Assembly: GCA_030248215.1 (NCBI GenBank)
Contig: JASANG010001660.1
Location: 310,001-374,000 of the forward strand
Origin: Enoplolaimus lenunculus
Taxonomy: Eukaryota > Nematoda > Enoplea > Enoplida > Thoracostomopsidae
Direction: 5' to 3'
DNA length: 64,000 nt
Positions 34,901 through 46,716 of this stretch are shown here, piece after piece. A model generated the notes under the pieces. That model was not told where the DNA came from. It saw only the letters and a program-made list of their open reading frames with translations, and ran no database searches. The translations under genes and the position numbers were made by a program. Position 1 is the stretch's first letter, and each line of letters begins with the position of its first letter.

Positions 34901-37900
34901 ATAGTACATCCCATCGACAGTTTCTGCAGTATTAGTAAATATCGAGTTTGCCTTGAACGTTTCCATTGCCATAGGATTGGTCTTATGCGATGTTCCAGGG
35001 GCGACTCCAAAGAACCCGGCTTCCGGGTTGATCGCCATCAATTCCCCTGCTTCGTTAAATCGCATCCAAGCAATGTCGTCACCTAAAAATTTAATTTTCG
35101 CAATTATTAAAAATTTAATGTTCGCAATTATTAAAAATTTAATTTTCGCAATTATTAAAAATTCAATTTTCGCAAGAAAAAATTTCGCACTAACAATAGT
35201 AGATCTCATATTCCTTCATTGCAAATTCTCTGATAGCAAAAAAGACCGAAAAATAGCACGGATGGACACTTCTACATCCGGTTCCTGCTAATTTAGCATT
35301 ATATACTTGCTATAATTTCACAGCGCACTATTTTTTATTCTTTAAAATTCAGCAAAACATTAGATTTGAGATTTCTCTGTTGTTGTCGTTGTTATTGTTA
35401 AAACAGACGGTAACAAAAAGTAACGCTTAACAGTCATCCACGAATCACGAGTACATTGCTCGCACTATTATGTTAAACAAAGGGCTGCTGAGTCCCTTTT
35501 CGAATGAAAATTCAAAATTTAAAACTATAAAATCTTACCCACAACGCGAACTTTCCACCCTGGAATTGTCGGCTCTAACATTGCAAGATTGGTTTTACCA
35601 CACGCAGATGGAAACGCCGCCGCTACAAATCGCTCTTTGCCTTGCGGATTCGTAATGCTCATAATCTGAAATTAATTAAAAAACAAGGCTGACACTGCGG
35701 ATATAGGGTGCTTTCGCCATCTATTAAATTAACTCTGTTGTGGCAGGAAAACTAAGCAAATAAACATCTTCCAGCCCTTGCGTCCAGCTCCCTATATACC
35801 AGCATGTGTTCAGCAAGCCATCCTTCATCTCGTGCAATATTCGACGCAATCCGGAGTGCAAAACACTTTTTGCCCAACAACGAATTACCACCGTAGCCAG
35901 AGCCGAACGACCAAATTTCACGTTGCGGCGGCCGATGCAAAATGATCACTTTTTCCGGATTACAGGGCCAATGATTGATGACTTTTTCTGGAAAAAACAA
36001 AACAAAAATAAAATTGGAAATTTTTCCTTAAAGCAAAATTTAAGATTTAAAAATTATTTTGAAACGCAAACGTCTTACGATGTTTCAACCAATTTTATCC
36101 GATTATTAGTTACCGAGCTATGATCAAAACGAACCGCATATGTTGGCTGCTAACTTTAAAGCGATGTTTCGAAATTAGCCTCACCGCACACACACACAAC
36201 TGAATTGTGGGGGAACTTTCATATACCTCCTACGTCAATGAAGCTTACAAATTATATCAATTGTTTCACGTTCACATTCGGTCTACCGCCGTTCTGCATC
36301 CCTGCGCTAAGCTACTTATTGGTAGCAGAGTTCAAATTTTTGTACTTTTGGGACCAGTTTAGGCACAGAAATATGATACCCGCTTAGTGGAGGGGAAGGG
36401 AGTGTTGGCTAACATACGTAGTACCCGTAACGAAATTCGTGTCTCTTCGTATCGAGGATGTCTTTAGTTGCGTAGTAGCCCCCAGAATGAACAATTGAAA
36501 CGAAACGAACGAAAATCTTTGCAAAGGGAAGTTTTCCAGTGTTAGGGAAAGCAAAAAAAGCGACATCGCTTCAAAGCAGCCGACAGTAGCGCAGCCAGAC
36601 TTTCAGTTCGAGAGCGTATAACCTCACTTATAGAAAACGATTTGATTAGTTTTAGACTTGTATAAGGTTATTGTAAAGTCTGTTAAAAGTGCTTTTTAGC
36701 GTCTCCAATAATTTAAGTCCAGGAGGCGTCTCTTTCCATTATGTATCATCAGCGCCATCGACCCTCGGCAGTGGTCACATATTCGTGTACCTCGAACAGG
36801 ACGCGGCAGCCCGACTGAATGAATGCATCGAACAAATTCTTTATCGCCCAACGCTTCCCAAACATGATGTGATACGCGAGTCATCACTCGCATACACAAA
36901 ACGACATAGTTTGAATCGGTCAATTCCACACCAATCTTCGACAGCGGACTCCCAATTGGACCCATGCTGAACGGAATTACGTACATCATGCGGCCTAAAA
37001 TGAAACGCATATCCAATAGTAATAAAGCTGAAACGCCCAAGATACGTAATTTGAGCATCTAGCGAGCTCATTTTTTGTGATTGTATTTCCAGGTAAAAAC
37101 AGAAGGAACAAACTAAATCGTTAATGACATGGAAACTGCGTGCATCGCATCATTTTAATATGCTAGCGTTCTATTCTGGCTCAGACTGCAGCCAACCCAT
37201 GCCCAACAAGTTTGGGAGGTAGCAAAAAAATTCAGGCGGGGCACGCACGGATATTGCAGTATCTACACGCCAAAACCAGCCCAGACTTTTTCAAAGCGGG
37301 CCCAAAAATAAGTTTATGGGCTCTATACTTCTCCGGGTCCCTCAACCTACAGGCTCGCGTTGAGCATACGTTCAACCAAACTGATCCCTGTACCTCACCA
37401 CAACCACTCATACCTGCCATACACCCAGGAAATCGCATATCCAACTCTTTGCCAAACTGTTCCGGGCTCATCCAATGTCCCATCAATGGATTTTTACCGG
37501 GTGCAACATGGGATTCCGTATCGTATTTATCCGGTGTTACAATCCACGTTTTTGACTCAACCCGGGCGACATCTTTAGGATCGGTCCGGCAGATGTAGCT
37601 GAAAAAAATACTGACCGTATCAAGGCTGTGGCGCAGCAGACCAGAGCAGTGAGGCCGGCTCCTTCCATTTTAACATAAAATGGAAAATTTTACCGAAAAA
37701 CTAGCGAGGTTCTTTCTTACTTTTCAAATTGTTAAACTTTCATTTGTCTGCTAGCTCGCTCCACCTGCAACGTTTCCGAACCCTATGTGCGACACTCGTT
37801 GTTATAGCAGCTTGAGCGTTCGTGAGCAAAATTGTGAGCAACGCTTAGAGGGGGTGGGAGGGGGTCGCCGCGTGGCATAAATCGTAAAAACAGCTCATGA

Positions 37901-39463
37901 GTGAAACGAACAAGAAGCCAAACGTAATTTTAGTACCACCTAACTCATAGTGGAAAATTTTGGTTTCAATCTCCGTTGGATGCAACGCCAGTGTTGCAGA
38001 TATCATTTTTATGCGGTAAATACAGACAATCGAATTTCTTCGATATATTGATAACATGAGACGCGATCCTACCTGCAGAAGACATCCGCCCACGAAGACA
38101 AATAGAGAGACAGACGGACAGATACAGATAAACAGGCAAAAATGTATATGTATATATCTTACCAATTATCCAATTTTTTCAACGGCGACAACATACCACG
38201 TTCGATCAATTTATGAACAATTTCGTCCGCTTCATGCTGCGATCCATCGCAAATGTATATCCCACGAGGTCGCATTAGCTCCACTTTTTCGGCAACAAAC
38301 TTTTGAACGGCGGCCGGAAGTTCATGAAAATCACCCTGCAAACAACAAAAAATTCACAATAATAATATATAATAAAAATAAAAATAATAATAATACCTAA
38401 AGGCTCTCGAACACATTCCGCTCGCCACTGGCTTAGGCTTAGGTTAAGAAAATGTTTGTGCAAGCCTTAAAACTAAACCTTTGTCTAACCTTTTGTTGAC
38501 TAAGCTAAAAGCCACAATAACGTAAATTTCCCTTGTACGAAGAACAAAGCTGACGTATCTTAATCACCAGTGATAAACATCTTAAATCATCCACACATTC
38601 CTCCTACTCCCAGATAGCCACGGGGGACACTTGCCATATTGTCCCACTTGGAGCGATAATTTGCAAATGCAAGAGTTAAAAAAGCGAGCATGACGGAAAG
38701 CTCTTTCACCATTATAGTGTCTATCGGCGCTGTCTGCCGCCATATCGCAATGCTCGTAAACGAACGATGCCGTACGGCGGTGAACAACGCCAACAGGCAC
38801 TTATATACACTTTTAAAAAAGCTTAACGTCATCCGACGCCGTCAGTCACCGATCTTCATTGTTCAGCATCGCGCATAAATTGCGCGCGTACAATACTGTA
38901 CGATGAGGTACGGCGACTGACGGCGAATGACGACAAGTATCGTGTCACCGTAATGGTGGCGCTATACTTTTGATGACATCCGTCGCTGAGCTGCACCGCA
39001 TCGCGACACACGTCTATCACCGCACGGCACTACATATCAATTTGTAAACAAATATTTTTTGACTTGCAGCGCCGCGCCATTCGGTGCCGTACAACAAGTA
39101 TAGCGCCACCCTAAAGCGTTGCGTTATACTTCACTGTACCGAACGGCTACGCGCGCCGCCAAGCGTCGCTGGACACCGCCGCGAGCCGCCGTACGCCGCT
39201 ATACGTTGCTATCAAAATATGGGCAAAATCAGCGCCACCCTAACTCTCTTGTTCTCACTCTGTGTGTGAACTCCTGATACCTCCTTGTGTTCCTCCTTTT
39301 ATCTGTATCGCTGCCGTACTCCTGTTTACCGTCTCACCTTAGCAATTGGAATATGCCCAAGCCGACGTGTAACAATTTCATTGACAACACAAAATTCGCT
39401 CTCGCTCTTGATCTGATGAAGGGATCGGCAACCGAGTTCGTCTCCAAGCGATGCAGCACTCAT
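28980..39463 (-). CDS. pck: phosphoenolpyruvate carboxykinase (GTP), complete, 13 exons
   Basis: Converts oxaloacetate and GTP to phosphoenolpyruvate, GDP and CO2, the committed step of gluconeogenesis. Exons on the minus strand: 39463-39338, 38335-38163, 37598-37414, 36994-36791, 35987-35800, 35665-35539, 35082-34868, 34565-34385, 34183-34088, 31462-31359, 30894-30729, 29403-29291 and 29051-28980. They sum to 1950 nt, 649 residues, the family's usual length, and every phase agrees. Key residues all fall at a constant +26 from rat cytosolic PEPCK: Mn2+ ligands K270, H290 and D337; the P-loop [10 protein letters not shown] with reactive C314; and guanine-stacking F543, F551 and F556. The start ATG at 39463 is followed by 42 residues and donor GTGAGA. 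Most introns are short; the 2.6-kb intron 31463-34087 contains another gene on the opposite strand, and exon 11 uses an unusual TTTAAAG acceptor. An alternative first exon lies at 45826-45972. The annotation is firm; cytosolic location is inferred from the lack of a leader peptide. Confidence 0.97.
31872..32588 (+). CDS. secreted repeat proprotein, neuropeptide-like precursor, nested in PEPCK intron
   Basis: An intronless 238-residue frame inside a PEPCK intron, on the opposite strand. Residues 1-19 form a signal peptide ([15 protein letters not shown] core). Then come 49-residue cassettes: an RR or KR site, a peptide starting [11 protein letters not shown] and ending GGTWY, an RKR site, [10 protein letters not shown], and another KR. 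Two cassettes are full and a third is cut short by a different tail. Dibasic sites placed exactly at cassette borders are the signature of proprotein-convertase processing, as in neuropeptide precursors. The peptides have no C-terminal Gly for amidation. The C-terminal 75 residues are unrelated and hold two Cys. No known family was recognised. An acceptor-like TTATTTCAG 66 bp upstream of the ATG could take a spliced leader. The alternative is another kind of secreted repeat protein. Confidence 0.75.
   Translation: MSTLRLSIAILISTLVCCYTLVTPTHRNRRALPTVGYIFGTFDPGVAYHETGGSQHGTYGGTWYRKRGLPPGYSLGSKRALPTIGYIFGTSEPGVAYHETGSSQHGTYGGTWYRKRGLPPGYSLGSKRALPTIGYIFGTSEPGVAYHETGGSQRRAFGSWINTPLFINERFSGTAPVERKRVDDTGVRGHDVGGNKLGGNDYENDHYYEQIRKFSSCIMKSSMGRHCSAFLPRLSEFY
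31959..32335 (+). repeat. 147-bp coding tandem repeat
   Basis: Units start at 31959, 32106 and 32253 and encode the 49-residue cassettes of the secreted precursor. The second and third are almost identical at DNA level, the first a little more diverged, so the newest duplication is recent. The period is a multiple of three, so the frame is kept. Confidence 0.92.
32589..34087. other. rest of the large PEPCK intron
   Basis: Contains a loose direct duplication around GTTAGATAGACTATAAT / GTTAGGTAGATTATAAT (about 32595 and 32753) and an AATAAA at 32976-32981 that could end the nested gene's transcript. No further exon was seen. Confidence 0.5.
38860..39240. mobile_element. GC-rich MITE cluster in the first PEPCK intron
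   Basis: GC-rich block with inverted motifs GGTGGCGCTATACTT (38955) and AAGTATAGCGCCACC (39099). Related GCGCCACCCT / GACGGAACTGCGCG sequence occurs at 48320-48440 and 55010-55140. It looks like two or three overlapping short elements; exact borders are uncertain. Confidence 0.55.
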
Positions 39464-39526
39464 ATTTGTACTTTATTAAGTAATGTATCAGGAATATAAC
39501 CCGTTAAATTTTTACTATTATTTGCG

Positions 39527-39532
39527 CACGTG
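39527..39532. promoter_or_regulatory. E-box CACGTG upstream of the proximal PEPCK start
   Basis: A perfect CACGTG palindrome 64 bp before the proximal ATG. It is the site for bHLH factors of the MYC/MITF/TFEB type, which regulate metabolic genes in animals. Position and motif only; function is inferred. Confidence 0.35.
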
Positions 39533-40032
39533 AACTTTGAAAAAATATCAAAAATTTATTTCCAACTTTAAAAAGGTCGTGTTGGAGAATTGAGATAGAT
39601 ATATACTCCCGACGGCGGCACTCGGTTGGAATCTTACTCCCAAATTTAGTCGAGGCACTCCAAATGGACTCGACATTACGTATATACATATATAATTTTC
39701 TGTTTATCTTTGCATGATTTACGACGCCCAAAAATCATTCGTTCCTCTCCAGATCAATAATCGTTACTCAAGTTTGTTATATGTTGAGCTGAGGGATCTG
39801 GCACGCATTACCCAACATTTAACATTAACGCCTCGGTTTAGGCTTAGGCTTACGTGAAGGCAAATGCTTCTTATTTTTCGAAACCTGACACAATGCCTGA
39901 GCATGAACCTACGCCTGAACCTATCTGAGGGAGTGAGCAAGAGCCGAGCTTAAGCTGTAGATATCTATCACTAGTTCGGTGCGTTGTAGCCATGAGCACG
40001 CTTCATTATATACTTCGGAACGGGCGCATAGC

Positions 40033-40861
40033 CAGGGATGGGCGGTCTCGGTCAAAAAAGCGAGACTGAGACTGAGACCGAGACCCAGTATACCGAGACC
40101 GACACTTTTGGTCAAGATAATTTTCACCGTTACCGAAAATAAGAGTTTGAAACAGAAATGTCACTTAATTCATGCAGTTAAACTAATAACTCGCCGCCGA
40201 ACTTTATTTTTGCTTTATTTATCACTTAGGAATGGTGGCACAAAAGCAACGATTGAAAACCTTCACAAAACACCAACTCCAATTATAACAGACGTTGCAC
40301 ACATATAAAAATGACCTTAAGCGGATTATATGCCACCGTCAGTGTCATGAAAACATTACTTAGCGATCAACTCTGTAAAAATCGCATTCACTTTGCTTAT
40401 GCTGCGCAATTTTATTTACTTGTTTACTTCCCCACGCCCATGCCAAGCTGAACCGTAAACCTAAACCTATGCTATCCATGCAATAACTTTGGGATTTTAT
40501 TCACTTGTTTACTTCCCCACGCCCATGTCAAGCTAAAGCGTAAACCTAAACCTACGCTATCCATGCAATAACTTTGGGGCAACTTGAGCCTTCTATTAAA
40601 ACAGACGGTATGAAGGGACGTAAAGTACCGAATTTTACGTTGTTCACGTATATACATTTAATCCAAAATACAAGCAAAACATTGCTACTTCCTCTCTTTA
40701 ACTCAAACTAGCTCAGCTAATGGTAATTGTTTGTCGCTTTTCACCTCTTCGGTCTCGAATTGCAAACCGCCATGACTCAGAAAAAGCCAGGCCGAGACCA
40801 AGACCGAAACTAGCACCAACGAAATCCCGAGACTTAACGATACCGAGACCGCCCATCCCTG
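40033..40861. mobile_element. hAT-like non-autonomous element (CAGGGATGGGCGGTCTCGGT ends)
   Basis: An 829-bp unit with terminal repeats CAGGGATGGGCGGTCTCGGT and its complement. Flanks CGCATAGC and CCCATGGC agree at 6 of 8. The edges are rich in GAGACC/GAGACT repeats. No transposase frame. Fragments of the same family lie at about 41800-41890 and 52361-52704. It sits between the two PEPCK first exons. Confidence 0.8.
40410..40579. repeat. 85-bp tandem duplication
   Basis: Two copies, starting 40410 and 40495, of a unit containing CTTGTTTACTTCCCCACGCC and AAACCTAAACCTA. It lies inside the element at 40033-40861. Confidence 0.9.
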
Positions 40862-41544
40862 CCCATGGCTAGACACACCAGGGCGTACTCAGTCTCCCCA
40901 GAACACTTTTGGCCATCCATGAAATCTTTAAAACTTGCATGTAAATTATCGCAAACATTTGCATGCCATCTCCTAAAACTTGTCCTGCCGCCTGTGAGCA
41001 GGCTACTGGCTTGCTTCAAAGCTGCTCGCCGACTGTACGTCGACCTTTACAGCACCAGCTGTGTGCTGTTGTATCCTTAATATTTCGTAGCTCATCAAGT
41101 CTAGTCGCTATCATATACTACGTACGTAAACAAACAAAATAAACAAAAAGCACCAATATTACAAAAGTAACACCAGTTGCTCAAAACAGTCAACAATAAT
41201 GTATAAAGTCAAATCAATGTTTGTAGAAAAATTTTCAAACTAGAAACACACAAACATACGTACTAGACAACAGCCATTGTGTAGTGCCGAGTAAAAAGCA
41301 ACATGTGCAGGCCCGCAGCCAGCTTTATGCTTGGGGCTAACAATTTTTAGCTGGGCATACAGTGGTGTTCTTTGAGTTACAAGCAAGGGTGAAAATTTCT
41401 AGGGGGGGGCAAATTTTTTTCACTGGGAGACAAAATTTTTCCAGGGGGGCGCAAAATTTTCCCAGGGGGGACGCAAAATTTTTCCAGAGGAAGGCTGAGC
41501 CTGCTCTGGGACCCCTTGGGTACGGGCCCGAACATGCGCAGGAT

Positions 41545-41620
41545 GTAACCGAGTAACAGGGGGTTCCCTCTGGAGAGGCCAAATAAATATCAGTAATCAC
41601 TCTTATTCGGGTCACTACAG
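41545..41620 (-). mobile_element. fragment of TA-flanked MITE (CTGTAGTGACCCGAATAAG family)
   Basis: Reverse-oriented outer part of the family: GTAACCGAGTAACAGGGGGT to TCTTATTCGGGTCACTACAG, followed by TA. One end only. Confidence 0.75.
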
Positions 41621-42910
41621 TATTTTCTTGCACAATAGCGGTATTTCTTAGTTACTTTAAGCTTTTGTATACTTTACTCTCACATTTAACATTGACTTAG
41701 GCTGCCGCTTAGATCAAGGCATAGGCTATACAGCTTAAGCTTTGGCATAAGCTATCCGTGTCCTAAGCTTAAGCGTCAGCCAGTATAAGAAGCAGAGATA
41801 ACGATCTCAGGGAAAAAACCAAGGCCTGACCACCGAGACCGGCAACGAAAAGTCTCGGTCTCGTTCAATTTTCAGTCATCACCACCTGTGCCGATATCAA
41901 AGCTTTGAGCCGATGCCGATTCCAATTTTAACGCACGATGTTCAAAAAATAGATAGGATTCTACATTACATAATTATACGAAAACTTCAACCTTAAAATT
42001 TTATGACAACCATTCATTTCAATTAATTTTTCAAACACAAACGCATGAGAGACAACAGTTTCCCTGATCACACGCTCCGATATACGCCAACAAGTTAATA
42101 TGACAGCATCCCAACTCACTGTTGTGCAAAAAATATCGGCAAAGCATCGGCAATTTCTTTTTGCATTGCCGAACGCGATACTTACAAAAAGTACCCACTA
42201 TTTACCAATGCCGATGCTGATTAATTCGCCACATCCCTATTGAGAATAATCGGTCTGGATCGTAGAGGTCAAACTGCCTGCCTGTGGTCGCATCCTCCCT
42301 TCAAATATTTTTCAAACCACAACATTGGTCGAGGAATAAAAAACGCCCTTGATACAATACATACGCAGACATTCTATTACAGAACATTCTTTACAATAAG
42401 CTAACACTCGTTCTACATTTCAGTTGTGTGTGGGTGGAAAAAGTGCCATCATTCCCGCGTTCCACACCCATACCTATGTTCTTGGGTCTGTTACGTTTGT
42501 ATATTCATCTTGCAATAAACGAACCCTTTAAAATAATACATTTATGCAATCTCGTTGAGGAGCCCACAAACCTTTCTCTTGAAATCGCAACCCGTTGACC
42601 TTGGTGATGACAAAAACGCGAAAGAAACTGAAACGTGTCAAGTCAATAAAAACCGCAGGCCATAAGAAATAACCCCAGAGTTCATCAAAATTACACAACA
42701 AACAACAAACAGTAAAAGCGTTCTAGAACACATATTACCCATGAGAGAACAAACCTTCGAGTTGTTTACATATTACAGATCAGTATACACGATACATAAC
42801 ACACACAAACCGGTTTTATATACTAAAAACGTCATTTCCGGAACATAAACATACACAGCCATACACGCGACACAACTAAAAACTATCCAACATTTAAAAC
42901 ATACACATAT

Positions 42911-43320
42911 CAGTGGCGGATCCGGGCCCGCAGCCAAGGACGGGGGCATGGGAGGCTCAGCACCCATGGAAAAATTTTGTCCCCCTAGAAAATTTTCAAC
43001 CTTGCTTGCAAGTAGCTGAAAACCTTTGAATGACCCTCCAAAAAGTTTTTAGCCCCCCCTACCATGGTGAGCTGGCTACGGATCTGGGCGGATCCAAACA
43101 TTTTGAGGGGGGGCGGATTGGCACGTTATGAAACGCAAGAACTATAAGGTAGGGACTTTATCATTTTATCACCAAAAAATGTTCTGAGGGCGAAAAATTG
43201 TAAGATCGAAAACTTGCCATTTTATCACATTAAAATTCTGCCGTTAAAATTGTAAAAAAATTGTAAGGTAGAAGTGACCACAAAAAATTGTGACGGGCGA
43301 GCATACGCCGCCCCCCCAGC
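42911..43320. mobile_element. overlapping hAT-like MITE remnants (CAGTGGCGGATCC)
   Basis: Begins CAGTGGCGGATCCGGGCC. A second unit begins near 43088 with GGCGGATCCAAACATTTTGA and holds the AAGGTAGGGACTTTATCATT block seen at 57404, 58374 and 62098. Borders are unclear because the two are fused. Confidence 0.6.
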
Positions 43321-43968
43321 GCATATTATATGTCTACAAATAAATACTCAAAATGTATTAACATCAAAAATAAAATGATACGTAAAGATAAACATATACA
43401 CTAGTCTTCTCTATATATAAAATCGTCTAGAACACTATAGAACGCTTGTAGAGTTGTAGTAGCGAAAAATAACTGCATTTTATGTCACATATATCGATGT
43501 CACGTGAATGTTGAAGTATTGCACGTGATCATCGCAGGCCCTTAGCTAGCACACCCTGCTGGGGAGGGGGCGAAAAAATTTTCAGGAGGGGCACGATAAG
43601 GGTTGTCGCTGACTTACAAGCAAGATTGAAAATCTTCTAGAGGCCTCCAAAATTATTCCAGGGCTTGCATCTCTCTTAGCTACTGGCCCGGATCATCGGA
43701 GGATCCAAAAAAATTAAGGGCCAGAAGGGGTCGCTGTTTATAAAGTTGGGATCCACGGAACAAAATGCACTCGACTGATTCTGTCGGCGAGTGCGACTGG
43801 AAGCATTTTTCGATATTTGACAGAATTTGGTTAATGAACAACCCCTTGGATCCGCCTCTGGTGATCCTGGTTTCCGAACGCGGCAATGCCGCGCTGAAAA
43901 ATTTACGATGCACATAGTTCATCGAGAGCTCAGGAAGTGTTTTTAGCCAAATTGGTGAAACATATAAC

Positions 43969-44145
43969 CACTGGCGGATCCATGGGGGGGCATCCCGGCC
44001 GTGGGGCCCTCCCAACAGCATCTCGACAAAAATTATATAGCAATTTTGTGACAATAGTTCGTGGTTTGTGTGTTGGTCAACAGTAAGTTTATTACCTCCT
44101 GTGAAATTTTGCCCCCCCCATTTTGAGATCCTGGATCCGCCACTG
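43969..44145. mobile_element. hAT-like MITE, exact 8-bp TSD
   Basis: CACTGGCGGATCC to GGATCCGCCACTG, flanked by CATATAAC on both sides (43961-43968 and 44146-44153). The 8-bp duplication plus CAGTGGCGGATCC-type ends fit the hAT superfamily. Confidence 0.92.
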
Positions 44146-44691
44146 CATATAACGTATGTTACTGCTAATAATACATCACGAATTAAAAATAGCGGCTCCG
44201 GCACAATTGACATTTTTTCTTGATGTCAAGCATGGATTCTCCTTTGCCAGGGCACAACCAGAGCGAAAAATATCGAAGCTGGTGTCGAAGCCGGAGGTAA
44301 GGTGAAATTAGGTAGTTAAAACGATGTTCAACAAATACCTGTAATGTTTTAACCGTTTGGTTTTACGCTTATTTATGAAATTCTGCCAATATTTTCATCC
44401 AAATTATGCCAAATGTTAAAAAGGACGCAAACCAAACAGATGACTGTTGTAAAACTTCGCAAGATTTTACTACCGTCTTTGCTGAAATCTCCGGCAAAAA
44501 TTCTACCGGAGCTGGAGGTCGATTTTCTGCCGGAGCCGGAGGCAAATCTCCGGTTGTACCGTGTCCTTTGCGGTTGCCATTGGTTAGTGAGTGCCAAATG
44601 TAAATTTACTGTTCTCTTGCTTAGCGCCCTACAGGAACGAAACAGGCGCAATGGTGCAGAAGCAGAGCCTGTATTTCATTGGAAGTATAGC

Positions 44692-44899
44692 CAATTGCGG
44701 ATCCATGGGGACCACCCCAGCCGTGGCCCCCAACAGCATCTCGACGAAAATTATATATATAGATTGTCAATTCTCTGTTTCATACACCATAGTATACGCA
44801 GCTGCCTTTAAATTTGTGCCTGTTTGAAACCAAATCCGAACTTATGTTTCCACCCTGTTGTTTAGATCTCAATTGCGTTGATGCGTGGATCCGCCACTG
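44692..44899. mobile_element. hAT-like MITE, exact 8-bp TSD
   Basis: Starts CAATTGCGGATCCATGGGG, shares the CAACAGCATCTCGACGAAAA block with 43969-44145 and ends GGATCCGCCACTG. Flanked by AGTATAGC (44684-44691 and 44900-44907). Confidence 0.92.
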
Positions 44900-45430
44900 A
44901 GTATAGCCTAAGTTTAGAAGTAAATGTTTTTGAACTTTCAGATAAAGCACGTTATATTCTAAGCCTAGAAAGGTATTCTTGTTATCGTGTCTCCAAAATT
45001 TCAGGTGTACTTAGTATACCCCGATCTCTTTTCTTGTAGACAAGTCCCCCTGACAATGCGGGGCTGCCTTCGAAGGTTCAGTTTTCAGTCGTCAAAAATC
45101 AACAAAATTTTTTTAGTTGAAGCAAGATAAAATTGAAACAAAACAAGCATTTCACAATGTTTAAGTCAGAGAATTTTTCTTTCACAGCAATAATTTAGTG
45201 CTGTTCCAAGACAGAAAACAAATCTGTATAAAACGCATCATAAACCAGTTGCGGAACCGGATCCAGGAATCAATGAAAGTGGGGCTACGCAATGCAAATT
45301 ATATAAATTAGCTACACAAGCTTAAAATGCAGTCTCGCATAAAGCCAAATAATCATGAAAATACTCACTAGTTTTGTACACTTCCAGCAACATGCTTTAT
45401 GCATTAAGGCTAAGGTTGCGTTTCTGCTTT

Positions 45431-45650
45431 GGCCCATGTATAAAACAGGGCCGGAACAGTAGTATAAGCATATTCCTAAGCCTAAGCGTATGGATGAGCC
45501 TATTCCTAAGCGTAAGCCTAAGCCTAAGCGTATGGATGAGCCTATTCCTAAGCCTAAGCCGAAGCCTAAGCAAAAAAATAGTCTAAAGCTTAAACTGACT
45601 CCATTATCGCCTCTCCGGAAAACCATCCGGCGTTGTTCTATACATGGGCC
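45431..45650. mobile_element. MITE family B with hexamer arrays
   Basis: GGCCCATGTATAAAACAGGG to GTTCTATACATGGGCC, with CCTAAG blocks and a repeated GTATGGATGAGCCTATTCC phrase inside. No clear 8-bp flank repeat. It lies about 180 bp downstream (in gene sense) of the distal PEPCK first exon, within its intron. Confidence 0.85.
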
Positions 45651-45825
45651 GCTTATGAAAACGCTTACGTACGTGTAAAGCCTTTCTCAAATACAGCCTC
45701 ACGCTGAAATATGTGGGGATACCGGTGCACTTACCCCTGACCCGACCCCCATACACTCGGGAGGGACAAAATGCGGCAGGTGTGAAAAATATATGGCGCA
45801 ACACCGACATATTTTGAATACGTAC

Positions 45826-45972
45826 TTTTGCGATAGGAATGTGCCCAATTCGCTTTGTTCGTATTTCATTGACAACAGTAAATTGGCTTTCGCTTGTGAT
45901 TTTGTGCAGCGACACCGAGCCGAGTTCATCCTCAGGCGCAGCGACCATACCCATGGATTGTGCTGCGGCCAT
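45826..45972 (-). CDS. pck: alternative first coding exon of PEPCK (distal)
   Basis: Encodes 49 residues from ATG at 45972 to donor GTACGT at 45825, ending in phase 0 exactly like the proximal exon 39338-39463. From DELG onward, 26 of 35 residues match the proximal exon (both have SLH, SES, VVNEI and GHIPIAK), with a seven-residue longer N-terminus (MAAAQSMGMVAAPE). No second set of PEPCK exons lies between 39.5 and 45.8 kb on this strand, so it most likely splices to the acceptor at 38335. That would give a 656-residue isoform from its own promoter. The alternative is an orphan duplicated exon. The high protein similarity against diverged DNA argues for continued selection. Confidence 0.85.
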
Positions 45973-46278
45973 TATTAATAATAAAATAAATATATTTAAT
46001 TTGTTATTTCTTTATATTGCAAATAATTATCAACTCTATTAAGAAAAACGCTCTAACCCGTGTTCTCGGCACAAGATCCCATTTCGATCGACCTTAATAT
46101 ATGTTATTGCATTGTTAACAAAAGCGGAAATGTTTTTTGAATTTGACCCTTTCGGAAATTTAGAATTGACAATTTTAAGTTCACATGCAGTGTTTATATC
46201 TAATGCGTTTGAAAATTTAGCTGAAACGATGCAAAAATTTACGTATCGAAACTATTATAAGCTATTTAAACCTGTGTA

Positions 46279-46716
46279 CTGTAGTGACCCGAATAAGAGG
46301 GGGGACTGATATTTATTTGGCCTCTCAGAGGGAACCCCCTAGTTATTCGGTTACGGACTGTTATTTATTTTTAACCTGCCCTTCGCCGTCCTTCGTTACT
46401 GATATATTCGGTTTTGCAACTATCCGTTGAGTCAAACGTTTTTTGCCTTGCATCAAAAGCTTGAGCGATAATGTAAGGCTACACTTTGGAATGTTATTTT
46501 CAAAACTTTAGTACTTGGGCTTTAAGTATCGAACTCAACTTTATCTGGTTTTGGAGTCATTTATGTGCTACAATTAGGGATAATTGTCATTTATGAACTC
46601 TAATAGGGACTCTATCCGCTTACGGATTCATATTAGGAATACGGACTCCTATTGATCGGGACTCAAAATGGGGACCCCTCTTATTACTCCTACCCCTCTT
46701 ATTCGGGTCAATACAG
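46279..46716. mobile_element. TA-flanked MITE, full copy (CTGTAGTGACCCGAATAAG)
   Basis: A 438-bp unit from CTGTAGTGACCCGAATAAG to CTTATTCGGGTCAATACAG, with TA on both sides, consistent with Tc1/mariner-type insertion. Non-coding. It lies about 300 bp upstream of the distal PEPCK start. Confidence 0.9.

Larger units (their letters stand above)
39464..45825. other. PEPCK upstream region between its two first exons
   Basis: About 6.4 kb that is both promoter region for the proximal start and intron for the distal start. Filled with MITEs listed separately, plus a C/G-run region at 41395-41530 (repeated GCAAAATTTTTCCCAGGGGG-like phrases). No other exon was seen. Confidence 0.55.
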
